Shown: positions 35,440 through 47,166 of the stretch, piece by piece
How positions within the stretch are numbered: position 1 is the first letter of the stretch
Layout: every line of letters starts with the position of its first letter
From: Spirodela intermedia
Lineage: Eukaryota > Streptophyta > Magnoliopsida > Alismatales > Araceae
Direction: 5' to 3'
Assembly: GCA_902729315.2 (NCBI GenBank)
Contig: LR746264.1
Span: 10,137,878 to 10,201,877, forward strand
Length of the DNA stretch: 64,000 nt
Made by a program: the position numbers and the translations under genes
The notes under the pieces: model-generated
What the model was told of the DNA's origin: nothing
What the model saw: only the letters and a program-made list of their open reading frames with translations
Database searches by the model: none

Positions 35440-37433
35440 AAACTCGAGGGGTTCAAAACGCTTCAGCAGAAGCTTCCTGGTTGCCCTTACATGACCACTT
35501 CTTTGGGGTAACTGTAAACAAATAGCCGCATGAGGAGCTGTCGAGTAATCGTCGTCGACGACTAAATTATCGTCAATGGCCGTTGAGTACTCAATCATTG
35601 GTAAGGGTCGTTGACCATCCCTTATTTCGTTTTCTGGGCAGCCGTCCACGTGCAGAAGACACCAAATCTGACTGCAACAGGTGGTTGCATCTCCAGCTTT
35701 GACCAGTCGACCGGGCTGGTGACCCCACGGGTCGCCAGTTCGAAAGAGGCCAACGTGTTCTCTCCGCAGCCGGGTCTCGTTCTCGAAGAAAACCGGTGGC
35801 CTATCTCTTTCTTGAAGCGAGTTCGGACCCGACGGGTTCATGATCCGAAATCCGACGAATCGGCTTGCGCTGTATAGGTCTATCAATGGCCTAGGTATGC
35901 CCAGTCATTTTGCACTTGGGCCTTGAAGTATGGCCCATTATAGAGGCTGGCCCAAAAAATCAAACATTATTTGGACACCGCCGAGAATTCTGTGCTGTAC
36001 GCCCATGATTCCTCGTCGGATTAACATAAATATAATGAATATATATTTATATCTTTATATGCAGTTTTACAGTAATTATATGAATTTAAACTGGAATAGC
36101 TTGACAATCTAGTATCTATATATAATTTGTATCCCTATTATTAAATTTAGAAAAATTAATGAATTTAAATAGTATTTATTAAACAAAATATTTGATCTAG
36201 TTTATTCTTCCTTTTAAAAAAAAGCTTTAAGGGATTTTTGCATAGTTTAAATACATGAAAACTTTGACTCGACTCTAGAGTTGAATGCATTCTTTCTTTT
36301 TTTATAGTTGAATAATGCTCAATTTTTGGAAAAACTAGAACACCTTGAAAATATTTAAATAAACTAAAACATCTTAATCAAGAACTCTTAAGATGATTTT
36401 TAATTTAAAACTTATTTTTATAATTATTTATGAATTATTAATGCCACCCATACTTTATTCTATACTTAAATAATGTGCAAATAATATTAAATAAAATAAA
36501 GAACATCTCAACACCAAGATGATGGGGTCTTGCTCTAAAACATCCACATTTATGAGTCATTGGACAAATTGGACCTTTGACATTTTCTTGTAACCGAAGT
36601 TTTCAAATATAATAACTATATATATATATATATATTCAACTAGAATGCTAATATTCAAAATTCCTCAAAATATGTTGGTATGTGTTGTGATGGGCTTAGT
36701 AATGACATCAACAAATCTCTTTCTCTCCCTCACTCCCCAAGAATCTAGACATCAATTCTCCATGAGATGCCTCTCCTTCCAGCTCTCATGGAGTGAGAAC
36801 ACCCACTTTTCTTGTTCCCGCTTTGAGGTGTGCCAAATGCCACCTGACTTTGGTTGGTTCTGACCCACACAAGCTGAGTCATAGCTCTTACATTCAGTAT
36901 GAAGATGTGTCAATAAGAGGTATACTGACTACCAATGAGTGATTGCATTCACTTTGAGGAGACCAACAATCGGAGGAACCTTTGAAGGTGAAACACATCC
37001 ACCCTTCCAAAGTACCTTATGACATCCAATATTCTTCTAAAAGAAACAAGCTTAATCAATCCATCTGTGTTAATTACTAACAATTTCAAGATAAAAAATT
37101 ACTTAGTGCCAAAAAAAATGAGTTTTTTGATTGATTAAGTGATATTCAACACTACTTTGTGATGTACTACTTTAATTAATTGTGAAATAGTGAGGGAGAC
37201 AAGCTAAATACAATATGCTCACAATGATGTAGTTTTGTCTCACCAACACCATCAGCTTTCTTTACTCTTGTTAATGTCCTCTTTTAATAGTAATATTGAT
37301 GGATTCATAATTACATACTTAGTTGACGTCTTAATATATAACGAAAACTTCCAAGAATTCTTGTCCAAGTTAAGAAACCATGAACTATTTCTTAACTCAA
37401 TTTAGTATGACATCATGTTAAAATAATTCGTCA

Positions 37434-37868
37434 CCTTATTCATCTTACTGATACCAATAATCATTAGGGGATAGCAAGACAAAACACAAGGGAAAATAAT
37501 ACATCCTCAACAGAAACTTAATATCCAAGTCTGCTCTAGAGAGTCAGCTGAACGAACAACCTTGGCTACCAAGTGTGAACTCATCAACAGTCCCATCAAG
37601 AAAAAAAGTCATCAGCTAGAAATTCTATTAATGAGAACGAAGTAAGTGTGAAACCTAAGCTCAATATACTTGAGCCTACGAATCGGAATGATTTGAGAGT
37701 AGGATATTTTTCTTTTACTTTCAAAATCTCAAAATTTTCCCCTTGTTAGTATGTGTGGAGATTTTCTTTGAAAATTTATTTCCCAGGCCTTTAATGAAGA
37801 TATCTCTAAGGGATTAAGGATCTATTACAAATCTAATGTTTTCAACCTAGGCATTTGGAAGACATGAC
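37434..37868 (+). pseudogene. Partial AP3B copy (fragment of exon 9)
   Basis: This stretch aligns along its length with 29194-29638 of AP3B, in the same orientation. It matches at CTTATTCATCTTACTGATACCA, GAAAATAATACATCCTCA, CCAAGTCTGCTCT, GCTGAACGAACAACCTTG, AGTGTGAAACCTAAGCTCAA and GCATTTGGAA. It carries many substitutions and several short insertions and deletions that break the frame. Only the hinge/early-ear part of exon 9 is present and it stops almost exactly at the exon's 3' end. Not expected to make protein. Confidence 0.93.
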
Positions 37869-38144
37869 TAGTTGATAATAACTTGGATAGCAGAGCATGA
37901 GTAGAGCATATACTAGGGAAAGAACTTAAGATAAGCTGAGGTAAAACCCAATGGAACAAATGATAATCAGGGTTCCCTCCACAGAGGCTCCCCATAAACT
38001 CCACAGAAGATCAATATGAAAGGACCCTCCACACTCTCCTACCTGATGCGAATCTCCCAAGGTTCTCTGTAACCCTAACCCTTCCCCAAACTCTCCATTT
38101 ACAATGGGCCTCCTGCCTCCTGTAAGTAAGGTGGGGAGTAGTAA
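37869..38144. other. Unrelated 276-bp junction sequence
   Basis: Sits between the AP3B fragment and the A/C duplication. In the source locus these two are separated by about 1.5 kb of AP3B 3' exons, introns and UTR, none of which I can align here. It contains CCTCCACA-type motifs repeated (CCCTCCACAGAGG, ACCCTCCACACTC) and looks like inserted DNA, origin unknown. Confidence 0.5.
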
Positions 38145-39934
38145 TTGACAAAATAATAAATCCTGCGAATCTTAGAATGTTTAAATTATATATATAATTA
38201 TATGCACATCATTCTTTACTTTTATAACCATTTATATTGTTCCACGATTAACTGGTTTGCTCCGAATCGATACATCGATTTAGCCTCTCTCTCACTCGCC
38301 GGCGGCTGATTCATGGAATTGACTTGATAAATATTCATATGAGGAGGCTTTTCTAACTTGGTGGGAGCATTCAATCACAGAGAACTCATCAACCTCCTTG
38401 TTTATCACACGCTAGAATATTAATCTCCACCAACGTCCTGCCACGCCGCGCCCTCCGCCGCCATCTCTGACGCCGCCGCTGACCTTCCACCCTCCGATGT
38501 CCCCTCCATGGTTCACCCCTTACTGACAGTAAGAGCCCGAGAAGGAGAAAAAACCCCAGATGGGGGAGATCAGACCAGGAAGAACTCGAGAAGAGGCAAA
38601 TCCAGATGGGGAAGTGTGGGGGAGAGTCTTGATTGTGTGTAGTACCTTCCGCTTGAAGGAGACGCCGACCCGGATATCCCCTTGGTAACTGCGGTCGGCG
38701 AGGACGACTCTGTAACGGTGAGGAGGAAGCTCCGCAGACCCCTTCTCCGCTCCCAGCTGTAGCAAGTCCCCCACGTTGATCCTGTTCCGTCACGGAGGCC
38801 CCGGTCAGATGGGTCGTGGTTGACCTGGTGGAATAAGAGCGAGCCAGAGGAGGAATCGGAATCCTTACGTAGCGGCGCCGGCGAAGTCGTCGGCGGAAAA
38901 GGTGTCCTCGTCCATGATCTTCAGGACGAGATTGTGCTGGTTGTCCGGCGACGGATACTCCGCCTGGAATGTGAACATCTCGTTCCACGTAGGGTTGGAG
39001 CCTCCCTCTGCAGAGCGAGGACGCCATTAAATTCCTGCTCTCAAGCTTCTCGGAGGCGGAGGAAGAGCTCGAGGAAGAGAAAGAGGAGGAGAAGAGGAGG
39101 GCGGCGGTGGATTTACCTCTGAGGACACGGCTCTTGCGCTCTTGCCCCATGTACCGGAGGATGACGTAGGGATCCATCCTGCCTGTGGACACGACGAGAG
39201 CAGAAGTATAAGGAAGGGCGACCAGAAGGCAGGATATGGGTTGGGTACTTGATGGTCAGGGCATGAGGGAGACTCACTGGTGGTATCCATCGCCTTCAGA
39301 TCCCTCGCATCGACCAGATGTATCTGCAACAGTCCCCTCACTACCATCTTCTCCTCCTCCTCTCTCTCTCTCTCTCTCGCTTTTACTCTGCGCTTCTGCT
39401 GCGTCCCTCTCTTCCGTCGTCGAAGGTGTTGTTGTCCGGCGATGGATTTATGAAGCTGGGGTTTGACCCGTTCAGGGGAGTTTGTGGCCAGGCTTGGAGA
39501 ACATTTCATGACCGTTCTTTCGGGGAAGCTGTGATCGGAAAGCGTACTGAGTGAGAGCTCCTGCTGGACCCATAACGGGAGTTGACTATCCGGGAAAGAT
39601 GACGTAGAAACAGCCCCAAAATTGTAAAGGATAATTCCCGTCGGGGACGTATTCGTCCTTCATTCCCGTCGGGGACGTCATCAGATGGACTACGTGGAGT
39701 AAAAGCCAACGCCAACAGCGACCCCTGACCACGGCGATCTCCATGTTTGACGATGAGCGGACTGGTTGCCTACGGAATGTCCTGATGGCGCGTTTCTCCC
39801 CAGGTCTGTTCTTGTTCTCGGACCGACCGGGTCAACCTGGCTAATAGAATGTTCTTGTACCTACCCGGTCAACCTCGATCTTCTAGAACGAGGTTCCCAC
39901 CGGACGTGTCTGGATCCCTCTGTGCGGATCCGGT
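38145..39934. repeat. Segmental duplication, copy C
   Basis: Near-identical to 31126-32884. It includes a short extra tandem repeat of ATTCCCGTCGGGGACGT in the promoter near 39640-39680 that copy A has only once. Confidence 0.93.
38520..39347 (-). CDS. Small C2-domain protein, copy C
   Basis: Third copy, almost identical to copy A. Exons 39278-39347, 39117-39182, 38869-39007, 38646-38781 and a terminal exon starting with the stop (38520-38522); 137 aa. A substitution changes WNETFTF of copy A to WNEMFTF. The start of the last intron (GTACTACACACAATC) matches copy B rather than copy A, hinting at gene conversion or a later change in A. Open reading frame is intact, so the copy may be functional. 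The same doubt about the C-terminus applies as for copy A. Confidence 0.85.
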
Positions 39935-40782
39935 TTACATTAGTTCCAAATAAAGAGTTCCAAACTCCAAGAACCCTTTGTTCGAACTTCTGGTCTTCGT
40001 CTAAGAACTAGGTGAGATAACAGCTTCCAATGTACGTACACATGTTCATAAACATGCACCTACAATGTACTTGATATGATCATGGATAAGGTTTTTCTTC
40101 ACTCAGCCTCATGCATTTCAAGTTTTGGTTTTGGTTCCCCCCCTCTCGTAATGTTTATGCAAACAATGGATGAAAATTCTGTATTTCATGTAACATGAAA
40201 ACTAGAAGGACATTGGAGAGACTTTTTTTAAACATGGAATGAAATTCATTTATGTACGATCTTTGGAAAACAATCCATGTGTTTGGAGAACGATGTTCAT
40301 TAATAATTTCGTTAATAGATTTTAACAGTCACAAAAAATTGGCATTGAAGAACAAGTTTCATGGTGATGTGTGTTGGAATTTGAGTGACATAGTTATCTA
40401 AAAATCAACGTTGGTAATGAAATATATAAGTGTTTGATGGTAATGCTCAAACACAATTTTACATTGCATGTTATTATTGAAACATTGGATCATTGTGAGT
40501 TATTTCACTTAATTTAAATAGTGAATACAAACTAGCTTATACCACCATTGGATCACTAATATTATGTAAATCACGAATTTTAAGTTTCATAAAAAAGTGA
40601 TGGGAGATAAGTGACAACCAAATGAAAATAAGCAAATAATTTAATGACAAAAAGAGGTTCGCATTAGCACTATGATAACATGGTATAAAGTTTATATGTT
40701 AAGTCAACTTTGTTAAAACATAATATAAAATTGTTGACAGCTAAGTTTTTGGTAAACTAAAATGTTGTCAATCTATTTTGCA
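39348..40782. other. Promoter of C2 copy C and an AT-rich insertion
   Basis: 39.35-39.93 kb is the copy C promoter, shared with copy A. From about 39935 to 40782 lies about 850 bases of AT-rich DNA without counterpart at locus A, where the corresponding flanks are directly joined. No exon or element terminus recognised. Confidence 0.55.
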
Positions 40783-43560
40783 TGATAAAGTGTCAACAAA
40801 AATCAAAACCATAAACAACACACGTACATTCAAGTACAATGAGCTTATCACAATAGACTACTAATCGCATCCTTTTGATATTTAAGAAGACCCTCATCTT
40901 ACCTCTTGTCCAATATAGAATATTCTGCATGAGGTGTACAGTGTTGTCATCCTTTACATAGAGTCCACCTTAAAGGTAGTGTGCATGAAGTAAGAATATT
41001 CTTTTAAAAAATAGTTATTATTTATTCAAAGTCTATGATCTAACCTATGAAATTACTATGACATTGATATGCCTAAAAATGTGCAAAGTGACATTTCTAA
41101 CAAGGTATAGACCATTGATCGATTTGGATGCATGCCAACTCAAGAAAGATTAGGGAGAAGTGACCATCCATGCTCTTCTTATTCTCTTTGTCTGATGTCA
41201 TCTATACAATTCTCGCATGGCAATTTCATCTCTTCTTTTCGACTCTTTCTCTCTAGCTCTCTCATTTTTCTCTAGGTTCTCTTAGATCAAATTGTCAATT
41301 GTGTTTTTTAGAGGGTTTCTTGGCTAATGCTTTTGTTTTAGAACATCTGCAGTTTCAACATCTCTTTTGCTTGTCTAGTGATGTCTTTTGTTTAAGCTGA
41401 GCCTTAACCCATAATACATGTGTCAACAAAATCCAGCAACTATATATTCAACTTCAGCTGTTGATAGCACAACAGTGACATGTTTCTTTGATGCACATGA
41501 AATTAAACATCCTCCCAAATTAATGAGGACCCACTAGTGCTTTTTGTCAATTTTATTTTCAACAGAGTCAGAATCATTGTACCACTAAATTCATGTCACA
41601 TTGTTCAAGAAACTAGAGTCCCAAATCAGATGTGCCTTCAATACATCTAAATGTTCCTTTTATAGTAGTTAGGTGTGATTTTTTTGGATCACTTTGGAAT
41701 CTAGCACATAGACACATGCTAAAAATGATATCTGGTGTACTTGTTAAATATAATAGTGTTCCTATCATCCCTTTATAGGTTTTTTGATCAATTGGTCTTG
41801 ATTTTTCCGTCCATAGGAGTTGTATTTTATTTTATTTTTCAAAGATCATACTATATCATATTTCTCTAACATATTTTAATTACAAGATGATTATTCATTC
41901 CTTCAACTATTTTATTTGTAAGCCTAAAAAGTAGCTAAGTTCACATATTATACTCATCTCGAACTCATTTTTCATTACTTCAGAAAATTCTAGACATAGA
42001 CTTTCATTGGTTGAACTAAAAACTATACCATCTACATACACTTGAACTATGAGTATATGATCATCTCTTTCCTTAATAAATATAGTATTATCAATACTAC
42101 ATCAAATAAATCTATGTCCTAGCAAGAATGATGTCAGTTTCTCACACCATGCCTTCAGACCTTGTTTAACCTCATACAAAGCTTTTGATAGTTTTAGGAT
42201 GTATTTAGAAATCTTGGGGGTTGACACACGTACACATCTCTTTTAATTTCTTTTTTTCAAAAATATACTATTGGCATCTATTTAATATAAAATAATATTT
42301 TTCTAACATGCATAGGCTAGTAATATTCTGATTACATCTAATTGTGCCACACGTGCATATGTTTCATCATTGTCTAATTCTTCTACTTGAGAATACCTTT
42401 GTGCTACTAGCCTAGGCTTATTTTTTAATACTTTACCTTATTCATTTAATTTATCTTTGAAAACCCATTTAGTTTCTATGATATACATTTCATTTGTTCT
42501 AGGTATTAGAGTCCAAACATTATTTTTCCCAATTTGATTTAATTCATCAGCCATGAAAATGATCAATTTTTCATCATCTAATGCCTCATCTACATTCTTT
42601 AGTTGGATCTTAGAAATTAGTACACTCATGTTTTCAGAATTTTTCAGCTTGGATCTTGTTTTCATCAGCCATGTTTTCAGCTTGTTTGTTCCCCTCTTTA
42701 AGTATCTTCCAAGATTTGATACGTTGGGTGACTTCTTATGTACTTTCATTCAATGAGAAGAGTCTTTTTCTAAACATTTTTTTAAATTCTAGAAGTTTAG
42801 CATTATCGTCAATTGATATTTTCTGAAATTGAGTTTCTAATAGTACCTCTATATCTTCCTTAGCGATCACTTTCTCACCTTACTCAATGAATTTACAATT
42901 TATTGTCTCTTCTAAGACTTATGTTAGTTTATTATATATTATAAAAGCTCTAGAGTTTTCACTAATATCTTAGAAAAATTCATTCATTGGTTCTTAGATC
43001 AAAATTTCCTATTTCTTACATACCATTTATAAAAATGAAAAATTTGCACCCAAATGGTCAGAAGTTACTAAAATTTGATTTCTTTTCCTTTAATAACTCA
43101 TATGGTGTTTTCTGAAACAATGGATCTGATCATAATCATGTTCCTAATATAACAAGCTCTATTTATTGCTTTGGTCCAAAAAATATTTGGTAAATTATTT
43201 ATGTTAATATGGTCCTAGAAAAATCATGAGAGGTTCCTTTAGCATTACATAATCAAGAGAAGTATAGATTTTTAAATTCTCCACCATGACCACTCTTGAT
43301 TCTCTTAAATTTTGAGATCTTTCTCATTTTATATTTTGTTGCTAAACTTTCTGAAATACTCTAGAATTTAATCTTTACTTTCAAAGAAGAATACCCATGT
43401 AAATCTTGAGTAATCATCAACAACAAAAATTCATATCTTTCTCTGTCTATACAAGATACTTTAGTCAGTCCAAAGAGATCTATGTATAATAATTCTAAGG
43501 GTTTAGAAGTTGTCACCATATCTTTGGATTTATCTGACTTTCATGAGTTCTATTGTTCCG
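40783..43560 (-). mobile_element. Decayed, 5'-truncated Ty1/Copia retrotransposon
   Basis: Minus-strand translation in shifting frames shows the Copia domain order. Near 43440-43540 there is a pre-integrase stretch (KPLELLYIDLFG). At 43060-43300 come integrase-core remnants (SGHGGEF, then NLP..FW.KAIN.ACY). At 42438-42580 is the start of reverse transcriptase (NNVWTLIPR, TKWVFKDKLNE), and near 41450-41580 RNase H remnants (SKKHVTVVLSTAEVEY). Integrase before reverse transcriptase defines Copia. Stops and frameshifts are frequent. The low-coordinate end (40783-41377) is an LTR-like sequence related to 32886-33545. No gag or second LTR was found above 43.56 kb. Confidence 0.82.
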
Positions 43561-46158
43561 TGGTTTTGAGTTCGAATCTTATCCCGAACTTAATATAATT
43601 TTATTTTTTCATACGTTTTTCTCATTGAAGCTTCCGATTACACGTTGCTCAACTATTACATTCAAATCTTAAAAGTGACTTCACATTCTTGAATTTTACA
43701 TGAGACTTCATTACATGGGTTGACATAAACTCTGATGATGTTCATTGATGATTCAATAAATATTTCGTGAATACTTTGTAAATAAACTTAGACTTAAGAG
43801 CATAAGACCCCCCAATCGAAGAAAAACCATTTCGCACCCATTACGTAGTGCAGCAATGCCATGATGAAATGATAGTGTGGCAGGAAAAACCAAAGACCAT
43901 TTCGCACCCCTCAACCCCTCAGCCGCACTCTCCATGCCGCCAACCTCTATGGGCTAGTCCTTGTTCCTTCTTTCGGCGTTTTCCCCCACTCACCAACTTC
44001 TCCTTAGCAGCCTTTTGGGGTCGTCTTGGTACCTTTTACAACCCCTTTTTGGCTGCAGCATCCCTCTTCCTGTACTCCTGTACAGATTCCATTTCTAGGG
44101 TTATCTATGGGTCTTAGGCTGCAGAAAAACGCTTTTCTAGTGAAAGAGGGAAGGCGGTATGTGGATCCTGGTAGGTTGCCACAGATGGGCAAGGCCTGGT
44201 GGAACAGAAGAAGAGGGTTGAGGATGATGCCTCGGAGGGCTACGAGCCGGGCTCGATATTCTGACATTCGAGCTCAGTCTGCGCATCAACTCACTCTGAT
44301 TGTCTAGAGCTCTTCCTGTTTTTTCCTGGTTTTGGAAAGGTCTCTCTTTCTGCCCGTATAAAACATAGTGGAGGGCTTGCTAACCCTGCGCATTTTCCGC
44401 AGCGGCCTCGGCCAGCCGAGAGAGGAAGGGAGAAAAGGAGGGGGGAGAGAGAAAGAGAGAGAGAGAGAGGGGTGAGTGGGATTAGATCGCGATTCATAGT
44501 CCCGTATATTTTGGATTACAGATTCCTTCGCCGTCATCGATTCGTTTTGCATTTCATTCTCATCTGAAAGAGAGGGACGATTTGGTGTACCGGGCTGTGA
44601 TTACAAAGAGAGAGGCTGGAGTGAGGGTCGTCTTCAGGAAACCTCTGTCTATGCGCAGTGGGGGAAGCGATGGAGGTGCCCCCTGAGTCTAGGGTTCGGC
44701 GCGCCTCGCTTTCCTCCTCGCCGGCAGATTAGGGTTTCCAGAAGCCGCCTCGCGGTGACAGCAACCCCCCATTACACTTGATATGAGCCCCCCCACCTTC
44801 CACTTCTCCGCAGTGCCTAGCTCACCGTTGTTCCCATCTTTTCATATGAACGGCCGCTTTTTCCACCGCATCTCATGCTCTTTGATTCGCAGAAGGCGGT
44901 TTCTCTTGCGAACCCATTTGCTGACTCATTCTCATTTCCCGAAAGCCGAAGATTCCAGCATTTTTTCTGGTCCATCGCCTCCGGCGGGGCGTTCTATCGC
45001 TGGATCGGCCATTCCGGACGGGATAGTTCTTCGTTTCTTCTCGTTCCCAGCTCTTCAGAAATTCCATCAGCCGTCGTCTTCATCCGCTGTGTATTAGAAG
45101 GCCTGCGCGCCGAACTTCTACCGTAGTCATCAGAATTTTCCTCCATGGGTTTCCATTAAAAGCACCAGATTTCTCTCTTTTGCAGGGTAATCATGAATTT
45201 TAACACAATTTATTTTTTTAATTACTGAGAGCTTCTAATAATCTTAGAAACAGAAGCAAATCGATGAAGTGATCATCCCAAAACTCGCAAATTTCAATCT
45301 TTTCTATCTTGTTCACCTAGCAATGTGTTCCTGTTCATCACCACCTCGCTGCGGCTGCAAAATAAAGGCTGCCAAAGTGATCCAGAAGGCTTCCGTCCTG
45401 GCGGTGGCAACCATTCCTTGCGAACCACTTGAAATCTATCCCCACCGGAGACGACCGTCAGAGATTTGAAAAGCTGCAGCATTGTAAGGCCACTGGACTG
45501 CTTTGCCAAAGCTACTCCGGCGAGCATTGGGCGCGCCGCCCAGTCTCTGCCCGGCGAGCATTTGCCAAAGATCACTATACCCAGCTAGTGGACCGAGGTG
45601 GCCTGGTCAGCTACGGCCTATTAATCTGTCAGAAGAAAGTTTCTTAGCCACTGTCGGCTGGTACGATATATTCGTGGCCGTTGACCGGCCTGGGTAGAGA
45701 AGGATCGGCCTCGACGCGTTGTCCCTCGACTGAAGGTTAGCCATAGCCATAAAAGAAGGGTAGGGAGGGAGGGAGGTGGAAAAGCAGCGGCGGGGGTGCG
45801 CCCGCGCTCTGCAGAAACAGCGGCCTGCGCAGCGTAGAGATCGCCATACATGGCAGTAGGTCGGATAGTTGGGATGCAGAAAGCGGAGAAGTGACTGTAG
45901 AGCGACAATGGCTTTCTTTCAGCTGTGGTCAAATCAGACGGACACACCGGATAGAAGAAATACCGGGGGGCTGCGGGCTACAGCTTGGTCTTGCAGCCGC
46001 TTCAGCCGCCGCTACAGCTTTCTAAAACATTACAGGCTTATGAGAAGGAAATACGAGGGTCTCTCAGGGGAAGGGTAAAGGGGGAAGCTTGCCGACGACC
46101 CAACAAGGGTGGAATCGTAAAAAGGATCCAGCCTAGGCCGCCGGCGGTGGCGCCGCTC
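43561..46158. other. Spacer between the Copia fragment and the expansin gene
   Basis: No exon could be supported. 44.0-45.15 kb is GC-richer, with a GA tract at 44446-44468 and several open frames on both strands, so it could be a promoter/5' exon of an unrecognised transcript. 45.2-46.15 kb includes the expansin 3' UTR. Confidence 0.45.
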
Positions 46159-47166
46159 TCAGACGGCGAAGTTCTTGCCGGAGAAGGTCTGGCCGAACTT
46201 CCAGTCAGCGGGGGCGACGTTCCAGGAGGTGGAGGTACGGTGGTCGCTGCCGGTGATGCGGAAGGAGATGGACTGCCCCACGAGGACGGCGTTGGACTGC
46301 CAGTTCTGCCCCCAGTTGCGGCTCATCGGTATCCACCCGGTTTTGGAGCCCTTCACGCTCACCCGGAGCACGTCGCCGGCGCCGGCAACGTTCGTGATGA
46401 GCACCAGGTTGAAGTACTTGAACCCATTGATGGTGAACCTGATCCCCCCGGCCCTCCGGCACGGCACCCTGCACCGCCGCCACATCCGAGAAGGTTTATC
46501 AAGCCAACCCAAAAGCTACTTCCCCCGGAAGACGATGATGAACATGGTACAGACCTGCGGTAAGCGACGGGGACGATGCCGGCACGGTACTCGGCGATCT
46601 TGAGGAACATGGGCATGGCGAGGTCGAAGTGGGGACGAGGAGGGTTGCACCAGCCGCCATTGTCGGAGGGGAGGGCAAGGTTCGGGGGGCAGAAGTTGGT
46701 GGCGGTGATGAAGATGGAGGGGCTTCCGCTGTGGCACCACCGGGGATCGTCGGCGCACTTGATCTCGAAGCAAGACCCGCAGCTCAGCCCGTCGTTGAAG
46801 AGGGCCGTGCTCAGCGCTGCAGTCTCCACGCCGTAGCCCTGACTGTACAGGTTGCCATACCCGCATGCCCCCCCTGGAGAACCAGAGCCAAGAGAGAGCA
46901 AACCATCAGTAAGGAACGATTCCCAGTGAATATTCCCTCACAATGCGGGGGGAAGGAGGAGGCGGAGCGAAGAAGGGAAGGTGAGGAGAGGTACCCATGG
47001 TGCCGGAGGCGTCGCTGCCGCCGTAGAAGGTGGCGTGGGCGCTCTCCCAGGGCCCGCCGGAGTACACACCGGGAATGCGGGCGTGGGCGGAGGCCATTAA
47101 GGTAGCGAGCAGAGCTGCGACGGCAAAATGCCTCCGGTGGCCCATTTTCCCGACGAGCGGCGGCAT
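46159..47166 (-). CDS. Alpha-expansin
   Basis: Secreted wall-loosening protein that acts non-enzymatically on cellulose-xyloglucan contacts at acid pH. Three exons: 46995-47166, 46555-46873, 46159-46468; 801 nt. Two possible starts are in frame: MPPLVGK at 47166 (266 aa) and MGHRRHF at 47145 (259 aa, nearer the family norm). A signal peptide ends near ASAHA. Domain 1 has [40 protein letters not shown] and the HFD motif in [11 protein letters not shown], with the family's conserved cysteines. Domain 2 has [17 protein letters not shown] and the terminal [20 protein letters not shown]. Intron positions match the usual alpha-expansin pattern. Fully intact. Confidence 0.95.

Larger units (their letters stand above)
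35278..37433. other. C2 copy B promoter and AT-rich spacer
   Basis: 35.3-35.9 kb is the promoter and upstream flank of copy B. 36.0-37.4 kb is strongly AT-rich, with a short (TA)n run at 36619-36634 and no recognisable exon. It may contain decayed transposon DNA, but I could not identify a domain. Confidence 0.5.

Noticed and set aside
34468-35886. 472-codon open frame on the minus strand
   Set aside because: It reads through the introns of C2 copy B and the CT-rich leader; the domain is coherent only after splicing.
43560-43600. tRNA-like B box (GAGTTCGAATC)
   Set aside because: No matching A box, acceptor stem or cloverleaf nearby; possibly a SINE or chance match.
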